Below are positions 56,247-64,000 of a stretch of DNA of 64,000 nucleotides, piece by piece. Numbering within the stretch: position 1 is the stretch's first letter; each line of letters begins with the position of its first letter. Origin of the DNA: Bradyrhizobium sp. CCBAU 051011. Its GTDB lineage: Bacteria > Pseudomonadota > Alphaproteobacteria > Rhizobiales > Xanthobacteraceae. The notes beneath the pieces were generated by a model. The model worked only from the letters and a program-made list of their open reading frames with translations. It did not search any database and was not told the DNA's origin. The translations under genes and the position numbers were made by a program. Location of the stretch: the NCBI RefSeq assembly GCF_009930815.1, contig NZ_CP022222.1:2584501-2648500 (forward strand), written 5' to 3'.

Positions 56247-58150
56247 GCACATCATCCAACTCCAAATTCCGCACCGGATCCAAGGAAGCGCCGACCGAGC
56301 CGTTCAAGCGCGCGGTGACCTCATGCCTGAAGGCGATTGCGAAAGCGCCGGAACTCGACGTGACGTTCGCGGCCGAACGTCCCGGTCTCGCGCCGGGCAA
56401 GGCGCGGCTGCCGGAGCCTGCCCGCAAGATGACCAAGCGGGACGCCGCGATCGTGCGCGGTCACGCCGATTCGATCGCGCTGAAGCTCGCCTGTCACGAT
56501 CCCAAGGTGCATCGCAAGCTGATGCCGGGAAATCCGCAGGCGCGCGGCGTATTCGAGGCGGTGGAGCAGGCCCGCGTCGAGGCGATCGGCTCGCGCCGGA
56601 TGTCGGGCGTTGCGAAGAATCTCACCGCGATGCTCGACGATCATTTCCATCGCGGCAAGTATGACGAGATCACCGACCGCGCCGATGCACCGCTGTCGGA
56701 TGCGCTGGCGATGCTGGTGCGCGAGCGGCTGACCGGCCTTGCGCCGCCGACGGCCGCGAAAAAAATGGTCGATCTCTGGCGTCCGGTGCTGGAAGACAAG
56801 ATCGGCGCCCGGCTCGACAAGCTGAGCCGCGTCACCGAGGACCAGGCCAAGTTCGGCGACCTCGTGCATGATCTGCTGTCGGCGCTCGACCTCGGCGACG
56901 ACCGCGACGCGGACGCCGATGACGACGAAAACGACGACGAGAACCAGGACGGCGAGAACGATCAGTCCGGCGCCGAAGGCTCGCCCGATAGCGATGCCGC
57001 GCAGGAAATGAGCGCCGACCAGGCGCAGGCGTCCACCGACGAAATGTCTGAGAGCGCGATGGAGAGCGCACAGGCCTCCACGTCGGATACGTTTGACGAC
57101 GGCGAACTCGGCGATGACGAAACGCCGGGCGAGGCGACGCGGCCGAACACGCGCGGCGCCAACGAGCCGCGCGGGCCGGAATATCACGCCTTTGCGCCCA
57201 AGTTCGACGAGGTGATCGCCGCCGAAGATCTCTGCGACCATGACGAACTGGAGCGGCTGCGGTCCTACCTCGACAAGCAGCTTGCGCATCTGCAGGGCAT
57301 CGTGGCGCGGCTCGCCAATCGCCTGCAGCGCCGCCTGATGGCGCAGCAGAACCGCGCCTGGGAGTTCGATCTCGAGGAAGGCATCCTCGATCCCGCGCGG
57401 CTGTCGCGCGTGGTCACCGATCCCTATCATCCGCTGTCCTTCATGCATGAGAAGGAAGCGACCTTCCGCGACACCGTGGTGACGCTGCTGCTCGACAATT
57501 CCGGCTCGATGCGCGGCCGCCCGATCACGGTGGCGGCGACCTGCGCCGATATTCTCGCGCGCACGCTGGAGCGTTGCGGCGTCAAGGTCGAGATTCTGGG
57601 TTTCACCACGCGCGCCTGGAAGGGCGGGCAGTCGCGCGAGGCGTGGCTCGCCGCCGGCAAGCCGGCCAATCCGGGCCGGCTCAACGACCTCCGCCACATC
57701 ATCTACAAGTCTGCCGACGCGCCCTGGCGGCGCTCGCGCAAGAATCTCGGCCTGATGATGCGCGAGGGCCTGTTGAAGGAGAACATCGACGGCGAGGCGC
57801 TGGACTGGGCGCACAAGCGCCTGCTCGGCCGGGCCGAACAGCGCAAGATCCTGATGATGATCTCGGACGGCGCCCCGGTCGACGATTCCACGCTGTCGGT
57901 CAACCCCGGCAATTACCTCGAGCGGCATCTGCGCCACATCATCGAGGAGATCGAGACCCGTTCGCCGGTCGAACTGATCGCGATCGGCATCGGTCACGAC
58001 GTCACGCGCTACTACCGCCGTGCCGTCACCATCGTCGATGCCGAGGAGCTCGGCGGCGCCATCACCGAAAAACTCGCTGAACTGTTCAGCGAGACCCACG
58101 GCGCCGCGCCCGTCTCAGGCCACCACCGGCCGCGCCGCCTGCATTCGTGA
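56243..58150 (+). CDS. cobT: Aerobic cobaltochelatase, CobT subunit
   Basis: Partner of CobS in cobalt insertion. The 635-residue protein has an N-terminal helical part, a strongly acidic stretch (about 215-310, rich in Asp, Glu and Ala, [12 protein letters not shown]) and a C-terminal von Willebrand A domain with the metal-ion site D418-N-S420-G-S422 ([11 protein letters not shown]). The layout is standard for CobT. Codon use and G+C match the neighbours. Confidence 0.95.
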   Translation: MSTSSNSKFRTGSKEAPTEPFKRAVTSCLKAIAKAPELDVTFAAERPGLAPGKARLPEPARKMTKRDAAIVRGHADSIALKLACHDPKVHRKLMPGNPQARGVFEAVEQARVEAIGSRRMSGVAKNLTAMLDDHFHRGKYDEITDRADAPLSDALAMLVRERLTGLAPPTAAKKMVDLWRPVLEDKIGARLDKLSRVTEDQAKFGDLVHDLLSALDLGDDRDADADDDENDDENQDGENDQSGAEGSPDSDAAQEMSADQAQASTDEMSESAMESAQASTSDTFDDGELGDDETPGEATRPNTRGANEPRGPEYHAFAPKFDEVIAAEDLCDHDELERLRSYLDKQLAHLQGIVARLANRLQRRLMAQQNRAWEFDLEEGILDPARLSRVVTDPYHPLSFMHEKEATFRDTVVTLLLDNSGSMRGRPITVAATCADILARTLERCGVKVEILGFTTRAWKGGQSREAWLAAGKPANPGRLNDLRHIIYKSADAPWRRSRKNLGLMMREGLLKENIDGEALDWAHKRLLGRAEQRKILMMISDGAPVDDSTLSVNPGNYLERHLRHIIEEIETRSPVELIAIGIGHDVTRYYRRAVTIVDAEELGGAITEKLAELFSETHGAAPVSGHHRPRRLHS

Positions 58151-58154
58151 GAAC

Positions 58155-59225
58155 ATGCTCCCGCCCATAGGCCGCCGCCGCCTTTTGAAATATGCAGCGG
58201 CGGGGCTTTCGTTGACGGCCATGCCGGCCGTCGCGGCGGCGCAAACGGCTGTTCAGCGGCCGCCGAAGCAGGCGAGCCCCGACGAGTTCACGGTCAGCAC
58301 CCCGGTTTCGATCGACGTCAACGCCCGGCCGTTGCCCTCGTTCGATACCCGCGACCGATCGCGGGTGCGGTTCGGCGAGCTCGAATATCGCAGCGGTCTC
58401 ATTCTCACCTCGCGCTTCCGCGGATTTGGCGGATTGTCGGGACTACGGCTGGACGCCAAGGGCGAGCGCTTCATCGCCATCAGCGACAAGGGCGGCTGGT
58501 TCACCGGACGCATCGTCTACAAGGGCCGCGAGATGACCGGGCTCGACGACGTCGAGGCTTCGCCGGTACTCGGTCCCGACGGCAAGCCGATCACCTCGCG
58601 CGGCTGGTACGACACCGAGGCGCTCGCGCTCGACGGCTCGCTGGTCTATGTCGGCCTTGAGCGCGTCAATCAGATATTGCGCTTCGACTTCGCCAAGGGA
58701 TTTACGCGCGCGCAAGGCGAATTGATTCAGTTGCCGCTGGGCGTGCGCAAGCTGCCCAACAACAAGGGCATCGAGGCGCTTGTGGTGGTGCCGAAGGGCT
58801 CGTCCCTGGCGGGAACGCTGATCGCGATCTCCGAACGCGGGCTCGACGCCCAGGGCAACATCACAGCCTTCCTGATCGGCGGCAAGTTGCTGGGGCTGTT
58901 CAGCATCCGCCGCACCGACAATTTCGACGTCAGCGACGCGGTGCTGCTGCCCTCCGGTGGGCTGTTGCTGCTGGAGCGCAAATTCTCCTGGCTCGGCGGG
59001 GTCGGCATCCGCATCCGCCGCGTCGCGCTCGCCTCCATCGCCCCCGGCGCTGTGATCGATGGTCCCGCGATCTTCGAAGCCGATCTCGGCAACGAGATCG
59101 ACAACATGGAAGGCATCGATGCCCATGTCACGCCGGAGGGCGAAACGGTGCTGACGCTCGTCTCCGACGATAATTTCTCGATGATACAACGCAATCTGCT
59201 GCTGCAATTCACGCTGGTGGAGTAG
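58155..59225 (+). CDS. Exported phytase-like esterase-family protein
   Basis: The 356-residue protein begins with a Tat-like signal (IGRRRLLKYAAAGLSLTAMPAVAAAQ), so it is probably exported folded. The mature part matches the 'esterase-like activity of phytase' family, a beta-propeller with FGGLSGLRLDAKGERFIAISDKGGWFTGRI, SRGWYDTEALALDG, and GLLLLERKFSWLGGVGIRIRRV. The enzymatic role of the family is unclear. Starting at MLPPIGRRR leaves four bases after the cobT stop, so it is cotranscribed with cobT. Confidence 0.85.
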   Translation: MLPPIGRRRLLKYAAAGLSLTAMPAVAAAQTAVQRPPKQASPDEFTVSTPVSIDVNARPLPSFDTRDRSRVRFGELEYRSGLILTSRFRGFGGLSGLRLDAKGERFIAISDKGGWFTGRIVYKGREMTGLDDVEASPVLGPDGKPITSRGWYDTEALALDGSLVYVGLERVNQILRFDFAKGFTRAQGELIQLPLGVRKLPNNKGIEALVVVPKGSSLAGTLIAISERGLDAQGNITAFLIGGKLLGLFSIRRTDNFDVSDAVLLPSGGLLLLERKFSWLGGVGIRIRRVALASIAPGAVIDGPAIFEADLGNEIDNMEGIDAHVTPEGETVLTLVSDDNFSMIQRNLLLQFTLVE

Positions 59226-59287
59226 CGTCCTCGCGCGAATAACGGAACGGTTCTTGCAACGCTCCGGGACGTAAACCGGAGCTTTCG

Positions 59288-60250
59288 ATGTACAAGTCCA
59301 TTCACGCCCTTTGTGTCCTGTCCACCCTTCTTGTTGCCCAAGCGGCGCATGCCGAAACCTGGCCGTCGCGGCTGATCAAGGCGACCATTCCGTTCGGCCC
59401 GGGCAGCGCCACCGACGTGGTGCCGCGCCTGGTGTTCGAACGTCTCTCGTCCGAACTCGGCCAGCCCATCGTGGTCGAAAATCGGGCAGGGGCCGGCGGC
59501 ACGCTCGGCACGGGTCTGGTCGCGAAAGCCGAACCCGACGGCTACAGCATTCTTGCCCATTCCTCGGCACTCGCCATCGCACCGGCGATATTCCCCAACC
59601 TGACCTTCGATGCGACGAAGGACCTCTCCTCGGTGCTGATGATCGGCTCGAGCGCCAGCGTCATGATCGTGCCGAACGAGCGTCCGTGGAAATCGATCCA
59701 GGACTTCATCGCGGAGGCCAAAGCCAAGCCGGGATCGATTTCTTTCGGCTCGGTTGGTGTCGGCAGTGCGGTGCACATCGCCGCGGAGAAGTTTCGGCTC
59801 CCCGCCGGCATCGAGGCAACGCATGTGCCGTATCGCGGCGGGCCAGAGGTGATCGCCGACATCATGGGAGGACGGATCGATCTCTACTTCTGTCCGCTGG
59901 CGACCGCCTTGCCACTGATCCGGCAGGGGCAGGTGAAGGCCTTGCTGGTTTCGACGCCCAAGCGCGCCGCCGATCTGCCTGATGTGCCGACACCTGGAGA
60001 GAGCGGCCTGAAAAATGCAGAAAGCGTGAGCTGGTTCGGCGTGTTCGTGCCTTCGAGGACACCGCGGGACATCGTGGAAAGGTTTCATGCAGTGGGAATG
60101 AAGGTACTGAGCGATCCCTCCGTGCAGGCGAGCCTGACGAAGCTCGGGGTCGAGCCGATGCCGATGAAGCCGGCCGAGATCGACGACCTCGTCAAGCGCG
60201 AGGCGGCGGCCAATCTGGAGCTGATCAAGGCGGCGGGGATCAAACAATAG
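59288..60250 (+). CDS. Tripartite tricarboxylate transporter (TctC/Bug) substrate-binding protein
   Basis: The 320-residue precursor has a signal peptide ending near AHA-ETWPSR. The mature protein is a Bug-type binding protein: IKATIPFGPGSATDVVPRLV, the VENRAGAGGTLGTGLVAKAEPDGYSIL loop and THVPYRGGPEVIADIMGGRIDLYFC. Bug proteins bind carboxylates or amides in the periplasm. No TctA/TctB membrane genes are adjacent, so it is an orphan, as is common in soil proteobacteria. Confidence 0.9.
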   Translation: MYKSIHALCVLSTLLVAQAAHAETWPSRLIKATIPFGPGSATDVVPRLVFERLSSELGQPIVVENRAGAGGTLGTGLVAKAEPDGYSILAHSSALAIAPAIFPNLTFDATKDLSSVLMIGSSASVMIVPNERPWKSIQDFIAEAKAKPGSISFGSVGVGSAVHIAAEKFRLPAGIEATHVPYRGGPEVIADIMGGRIDLYFCPLATALPLIRQGQVKALLVSTPKRAADLPDVPTPGESGLKNAESVSWFGVFVPSRTPRDIVERFHAVGMKVLSDPSVQASLTKLGVEPMPMKPAEIDDLVKREAAANLELIKAAGIKQ

Positions 60251-60341
60251 GGGGAGGGTTGCAGTCCCGGCGGGTTGAGGAGGGGAGAGCGGCTCGCTAG
60301 CATTGCGGGTCGCTTTCCTTCCGGTCCGGATCCCTTAGCCC

Positions 60342-61454
60342 ATGAGCGCTCTGTTTACCCCGATCAAGCTGCGCGGCCTCACGCTTCCCAACCGCATCAT
60401 GGTGGCGCCGATGTGCCAGTACTCGTCCGTCGATGGCGAGGCCAATGACTGGCACTTCACCCATATCAATTCGCTGGCGCTGTCGGGCGCCGCCATCTTC
60501 TGCATCGAGGCGACGGCGGTGGAGGCGTCCGGCCGTATCACGCCGGGCTGCCTCGGCCTCTATAACGACGCCACCGAAGCCGCGCTGAAGCCGATCCTCG
60601 CTTCCGTGCGCAAGCGCTCGAAGGCCGCCGTGATGATGCAGCTCGCCCATGCCGGCCGCAAGGCGTCGAGCCACACGCCGTGGGACGGCGGGCAACTGAT
60701 CCCCGTTGGCGAAGGCGGCTGGCGGGCGGAGGGGCCGTCGGCCATTCCGCACAAGCAAGGCGAGACGCCGCCGATTGCGTTCGATGCCGCCGGCCTTGCC
60801 CGCGTGCGCGACGCCTTCGTGGCGGCGACGAAGCGCGCCGAGCGGCTCGGCATCGACGCCATCGAGGTGCATTCGGCGCACGGCTACCTGCTGCACCAGT
60901 TCCTGTCGCCGATCGCCAACCAGCGCACCGATCAATATGGCGGCTCGCTTGCGAACCGCATGCGCTTTCCGCTCGAAGTGTTCGATGCAGTGCGCGCGGC
61001 GTTTCCGCACGACAAGCCGGTCGGATTGCGCGTCTCCTGCACCGACTGGGTCGAGGGCGGCTGGGATCTGGCGCAAACCATCGAGTTCGCGCATGAGCTG
61101 AAGAAGCACGGCGTCGACTGGATCGACGCGTCCTCGGGCGGCGTGTCGCCACTGCAGAAGATTCCGCTCGGCCCCGGCTACCAGGTGCCGTTCGCGCAGG
61201 CGATCCGCGAGGCGACCGGGCTCACCACCATCGCCGTCGGCCTGATCACGGAAGCCAGGCAGGCCGAGGAGATCGTGGCCTCGGGCAAGGCCGACATGGT
61301 CGCGCTCGCCCGCGCCATGCTCTACGACCCGCGCTGGGGTTGGCACGCCGCCGCCGAACTCGGCGGCGAGGTGTTCGCGCCGCCGCAATACTGGCGCTCG
61401 CAGCCCTCGACGCAGAAGGCGCTGTTCGGCGCGACCACGTTCGGGACAAGGTAG
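60342..61454 (+). CDS. Old yellow enzyme (YqjM-like NADPH:flavin oxidoreductase)
   Basis: The 370-residue FMN enzyme reduces activated alkenes such as enones. It has the class II features: MVAPMCQYSS with C25 (the redox-sensing Cys position of YqjM), HAGRKAS, the substrate-binding VHSAHGYLLHQFLSPIANQRTDQYGGS, and the FMN phosphate site VGLITEARQAEEIVASGKADMVALARAMLYDPRW. No signal peptide is present. Its natural substrate is unknown. It stands on its own transcript before a palindromic repeat. Confidence 0.92.
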   Translation: MSALFTPIKLRGLTLPNRIMVAPMCQYSSVDGEANDWHFTHINSLALSGAAIFCIEATAVEASGRITPGCLGLYNDATEAALKPILASVRKRSKAAVMMQLAHAGRKASSHTPWDGGQLIPVGEGGWRAEGPSAIPHKQGETPPIAFDAAGLARVRDAFVAATKRAERLGIDAIEVHSAHGYLLHQFLSPIANQRTDQYGGSLANRMRFPLEVFDAVRAAFPHDKPVGLRVSCTDWVEGGWDLAQTIEFAHELKKHGVDWIDASSGGVSPLQKIPLGPGYQVPFAQAIREATGLTTIAVGLITEARQAEEIVASGKADMVALARAMLYDPRWGWHAAAELGGEVFAPPQYWRSQPSTQKALFGATTFGTR

Positions 61455-61515
61455 CCGCATACGCAGTCGCCCTTCCTTCTCCCGCAAGGGGCAAGGGGGA
61501 GGGAGTGCTCTCTCG

Positions 61516-61595
61516 CCGTCATTGCGAGCGAAGCGAAGCAATCCACATTTCGACTCGGGGATAGATGGATTGCTTCGCTTCGCTCGCAATGACGG
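61516..61595. repeat. Inverted repeat of the TGGATTGCTTCGC type, copy 2
   Basis: Arms of 30 bases (61516-61545 and 61566-61595) around a 20-base loop. The right arm is identical to that of the copy at 29081 and the left arm differs by one base, while the loop sequences differ. It separates the two flavoenzyme genes. Confidence 0.8.
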
Positions 61596-61757
61596 CGGAG
61601 GGCATTCGCGCGCGACCCGTTGGCTCGCAACGACGATCTCGAATCCTGACCTCTGCCCATCCGTTTCGTCATAACTCGGCCGCACGCCAGGCGTGTTATG
61701 GTCTCGCTTGCGCGCGACAGACGCGCTTTCAACAACAACATACAGCGAGGATGCCCC

Positions 61758-62858
61758 ATGGAGATCGGATATTTCACGATGCCGTCCCATCCGCCGGAGT
61801 GCGGGTTGAAAGAGGGTCACGACTGGGACCTGCAGACGCTGCGCTGGCTCGACGAGCTCGGCTACCAGGAAGCCTGGATCGGCGAGCACCACACCGCGCC
61901 CTGGGAGCCGCATCCTTCGCCCGATCTCATTCTTGCGCAGGCATTTTTGCAGACCAAGAATATCCGCCTCGGGCCCGGCGGCTTCCTCTTGCCCTATCAC
62001 CACCCGGCCGAACTCGCCAACCGTGTCGCGATGCTCGACCATCTCTCCGGCGGACGGCTGAACTTCGGCGTCGCCGCCTCGGGCCTGCCGAGCGACTGGG
62101 CGATGTTCAATGTCGACGGCATGTCCGGCCAGAACCGCGACATGACGCGCGAGGCACTGGAGATCATTTTGAAGATGTGGACCGAGGACGCGCCCTGGAC
62201 CCACACCGGAAAATTCTGGACGGTGAACAAGCCGGACACGATGTTCGACTTCCTCAAGCCCCACCTCAAGCCGCTGCAGGCGCCGCATCCGCCGATCGGA
62301 GTGGCCGGCCTCTCCAAGGGCTCGGACACGCTCAAGCTCGCGGGCGAGCGCGGCTATATCCCGATGAGCCTCAACCTCAACCCGGCCTATGTCGGCAGCC
62401 ACTGGGAATCGGTCGAGATTGGTGCGGCCAGGACCGGACGCAAGCCGAAGCGCAGCGACTGGCGGCTGGTGCGCGAAGTGTTCATCGCCGATACCGACGA
62501 GGAGGCGTGGCGGCTCTCGGTCGGCGACATGATGGGCCGGATGATGACCGAATATTTCCTGCCGCTGCTCGGCCATTTCGGTTTCAAGGACTACCTGAAG
62601 GCGACGCCTGACATCGCGGACTCCGATGTCACGGCCGAATACTGCGCCCGCAACAACTGGATCGTGGGCTCGCCTGCGACCGTCACCGAGAAAATCGAAA
62701 AAATCTATCATGAGGTCGGCGGCTTCGGCACGCTGCTGGTGTTCGGCTTCGACTACAAGCACAAGCCCGAGGCGTGGTACAATTCGCTGCGCCTGTTGCG
62801 GCACGAAGTGATGCCGCGGCTGAAGCATCTCGACGCGAGCCTCACGAAAGCGGCGTGA
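61758..62858 (+). CDS. LLM-class flavin-dependent oxidoreductase (luciferase-like)
   Basis: The 366-residue protein belongs to the bacterial luciferase-like monooxygenases: MEIGYFTMPSHPPECG, WLDELGYQEAWIGEHH, the DHLSGGRLNFGVAASGLPSDWAMFNVDG core and SPATVTEKIEKIYHEVGGFGTLLVFG. These use reduced FMN or F420 supplied by another enzyme. The start follows GAGG with seven-base spacing; a longer frame by 20 residues is less likely. The substrate is unknown. Confidence 0.9.
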   Translation: MEIGYFTMPSHPPECGLKEGHDWDLQTLRWLDELGYQEAWIGEHHTAPWEPHPSPDLILAQAFLQTKNIRLGPGGFLLPYHHPAELANRVAMLDHLSGGRLNFGVAASGLPSDWAMFNVDGMSGQNRDMTREALEIILKMWTEDAPWTHTGKFWTVNKPDTMFDFLKPHLKPLQAPHPPIGVAGLSKGSDTLKLAGERGYIPMSLNLNPAYVGSHWESVEIGAARTGRKPKRSDWRLVREVFIADTDEEAWRLSVGDMMGRMMTEYFLPLLGHFGFKDYLKATPDIADSDVTAEYCARNNWIVGSPATVTEKIEKIYHEVGGFGTLLVFGFDYKHKPEAWYNSLRLLRHEVMPRLKHLDASLTKAA

Positions 62859-62870
62859 GGTTGTTCCTTC

Positions 62871-63003
62871 TTCTCTCCTTGTGGGAGAAGGTGGATCGCT
62901 GACGCGAAGCGGCAGCGAGACGGATGAGGGGTCTGTCTCTGCGGAGAGAACCCCTCATCCGCCTTCGCTTCGCTACGGCACCTTCTCCCACAAGGGGAGA
63001 AGG
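62871..63003. repeat. Inverted repeat of the TTCTCCCACAAGGG type
   Basis: The outer arms (62871-62893 and about 62978-63003) pair as CTTGTGGGAGAAGG with CCTTCTCCCACAAGG, and GATGAGGGG/CCCCTCATC pairs inside. A degenerate piece of the same repeat lies at about 61470-61505. It separates two converging genes. Confidence 0.7.
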
Positions 63004-63028
63004 GAAGGGAGCGCGTCGCCCCACTTCC

Positions 63029-64000
63029 TCAATGCGTCTTCGCGGCATCCGCGGCGCGGACCTGCCAGAATTTTAGCAGACGCCGGGCGTTCTCGACCGT
63101 CAGCTTGGCGTATTGCTCTTTCGCCTTCGCCAGTTCGTGACGGCCCATGCTCCCCGAAGCGAAGCGGCTGTCGAGGATGGCGGATACGGTTTCCCAGCTC
63201 AGGCCGGCGACGCGGCAGGGGATCAGCACGCCGTCGTCGCGCAGGCTCTGCATGACAGGGCGGATCACCTCGACGCTCGACGCCGACAGTTCGGCGAGCG
63301 CCGCGACCGTCTCGGCGTATTTGCGCTCTTTCGCGAATGCCAATAGCGCCGGCTCGTTGAGCTTGCCGTGTTTCGCCAGCGCGGCGACGAAGCGGCGGGC
63401 TGCGGAAAAATCGCGGGTGCGCGACATTTCGCGGTTGGCGCCGACGGACGCGGCTGCGATCGCGCTGCGGATTTCCTCAAACAGATGCGGCGGCGCGCGC
63501 GACAACAGCCGCGTGCGCACGACCTCGGTGGCGCTCTGTAGCAATTGCCGGCGCTGCTCGGCCGGCAGGTCGACGCGGATGCCGGTCTCGACCGCGAGAT
63601 CCGGATCGCTTTCCGCCTGCTTCAGCACGATGGCATAGCCGGACGCCGACATCCGCGCGCCGGGATTGGTGACGAGCCGCCGGCTGACGGAGGGATAATG
63701 CCGCTTCAGCAGCGCATCGGTGACGATCTCGGTCAGCCACCAGCGCCCGGAGATCGCCAGCAGATGCTGCTCGCTTTTGGTCTCGGCGAGTTCGATCAGA
63801 TCGTCGGCCGAAAGCCGCGCCGATTCGGCCAGCACCGGGCGGGCGATCGTAATCTCGTCATTGTGCGCGAGGCGGCGGATCACGGCCGCCGGCGCCTGCT
63901 TGATCGAGGCGAGCTGCGTGCTCATTTCGGCCAGCGCAATCCGCGCGGAGACATCGGCCAGCGCGCGCAGCTCGATGGTGCGGATCAGCCGTTCGAGCAC
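63029..64000 (-). CDS. DUF2336 protein, incomplete at window end
   Basis: The visible 323 residues run off the right edge, so the N-terminus is missing; the GTG at the edge is not necessarily the start. The text matches DUF2336, an all-helical repeat family of unknown function, with ILDSRFASGSMGRHELAKAKEQYAKLTVENARRLLKFW at the C-terminus. No membrane segment is seen. In Caulobacter relatives some DUF2336 proteins affect cell-cycle or stress traits, but a role here cannot be inferred. Confidence 0.85.
   Translation of the reverse strand: MLERLIRTIELRALADVSARIALAEMSTQLASIKQAPAAVIRRLAHNDEITIARPVLAESARLSADDLIELAETKSEQHLLAISGRWWLTEIVTDALLKRHYPSVSRRLVTNPGARMSASGYAIVLKQAESDPDLAVETGIRVDLPAEQRRQLLQSATEVVRTRLLSRAPPHLFEEIRSAIAAASVGANREMSRTRDFSAARRFVAALAKHGKLNEPALLAFAKERKYAETVAALAELSASSVEVIRPVMQSLRDDGVLIPCRVAGLSWETVSAILDSRFASGSMGRHELAKAKEQYAKLTVENARRLLKFWQVRAADAAKTH

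Noticed and set aside
60297..62828. 843-codon open frame on the minus strand
   Set aside because: It lies antisense to the old yellow enzyme and luciferase-like genes and crosses the palindromic repeat; its translation is Arg/His/Ala-rich filler typical of antisense frames in high-G+C DNA.

Overview
The window looks like chromosomal DNA of an alphaproteobacterium of the Bradyrhizobium group. Grounds: high G+C; the linked set phaR / phaA / phaB; a DUF4167 gene next to prmC-prfA-ptsP-lysC; the aerobic cobaltochelatase pair cobS/cobT near a J-domain gene; and many intergenic palindromes of types common in Bradyrhizobium. This is inferred from gene content and style, since no rRNA or tRNA gene is present. 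Most of the window is ordinary core metabolism and housekeeping.

Layout. 0-10 kb: the tail of a TauD-type dioxygenase, a Rieske oxygenase, a tandem pair of NTF2-fold genes, a GFA-fold protein, a small lipoprotein, a secreted caspase-like protein, a DUF1345 membrane protein, polyprenyl diphosphate synthase (ispA), mtgA, rpmF and a membrane protein with a Pro/Ala tail. 10-20 kb: a PAS-GGDEF-EAL protein with a degenerate cyclase motif, the polyhydroxybutyrate genes phaR (divergent) and phaA-phaB, a DMT exporter, gloB with a coupled cupin, a methyltransferase, then an IS110-type insertion sequence. 20-35 kb: DUF4167, prmC-prfA, ptsP, lysC, a PH-domain protein, ubiG, a second DMT transporter, the overlapping chain grxC-nitrilase-DUF1178, a ComF protein, a BioC-like methyltransferase, mutT, argJ and a parvulin. 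35-50 kb: secA, a GYD protein, an L,D-transpeptidase, accA, xerD, a three-gene accessory block (SnoaL-like, NAD-epimerase, TetR), a 48-residue membrane protein, aroK-aroB, a CorC-like protein and DUF4864. 50-64 kb: a P-loop kinase, BolA, a J-domain protein, two divergent citrate-synthase-fold genes (one fused to a DNA-binding domain), DedA, cobS-GNAT-cobT, a phytase-like esterase, a TctC binding protein, an old yellow enzyme, an LLM flavin oxidoreductase and part of a DUF2336 gene.

How the genes work together. PhaA and PhaB make (R)-3-hydroxybutyryl-CoA for carbon storage, with PhaR as the regulator. PtsP is the first kinase of the nitrogen PTS. AroK and AroB serve aromatic synthesis; LysC and ArgJ serve amino acid synthesis. 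PrfA and its methylase PrmC are translationally coupled. CobS and CobT load cobalt in aerobic cobalamin synthesis.

Points of most interest are the IS110-type element, whose non-coding right end carries short matches to its own flanks as expected of a guide RNA; the divergent citrate synthase pair with stacked palindromes in a 73-bp promoter; and a TetR/epimerase pair with a perfect 17-bp operator-like palindrome. I saw no CRISPR array, rRNA, tRNA, prophage or classical defence island. Nothing here is clearly a wholly new system.
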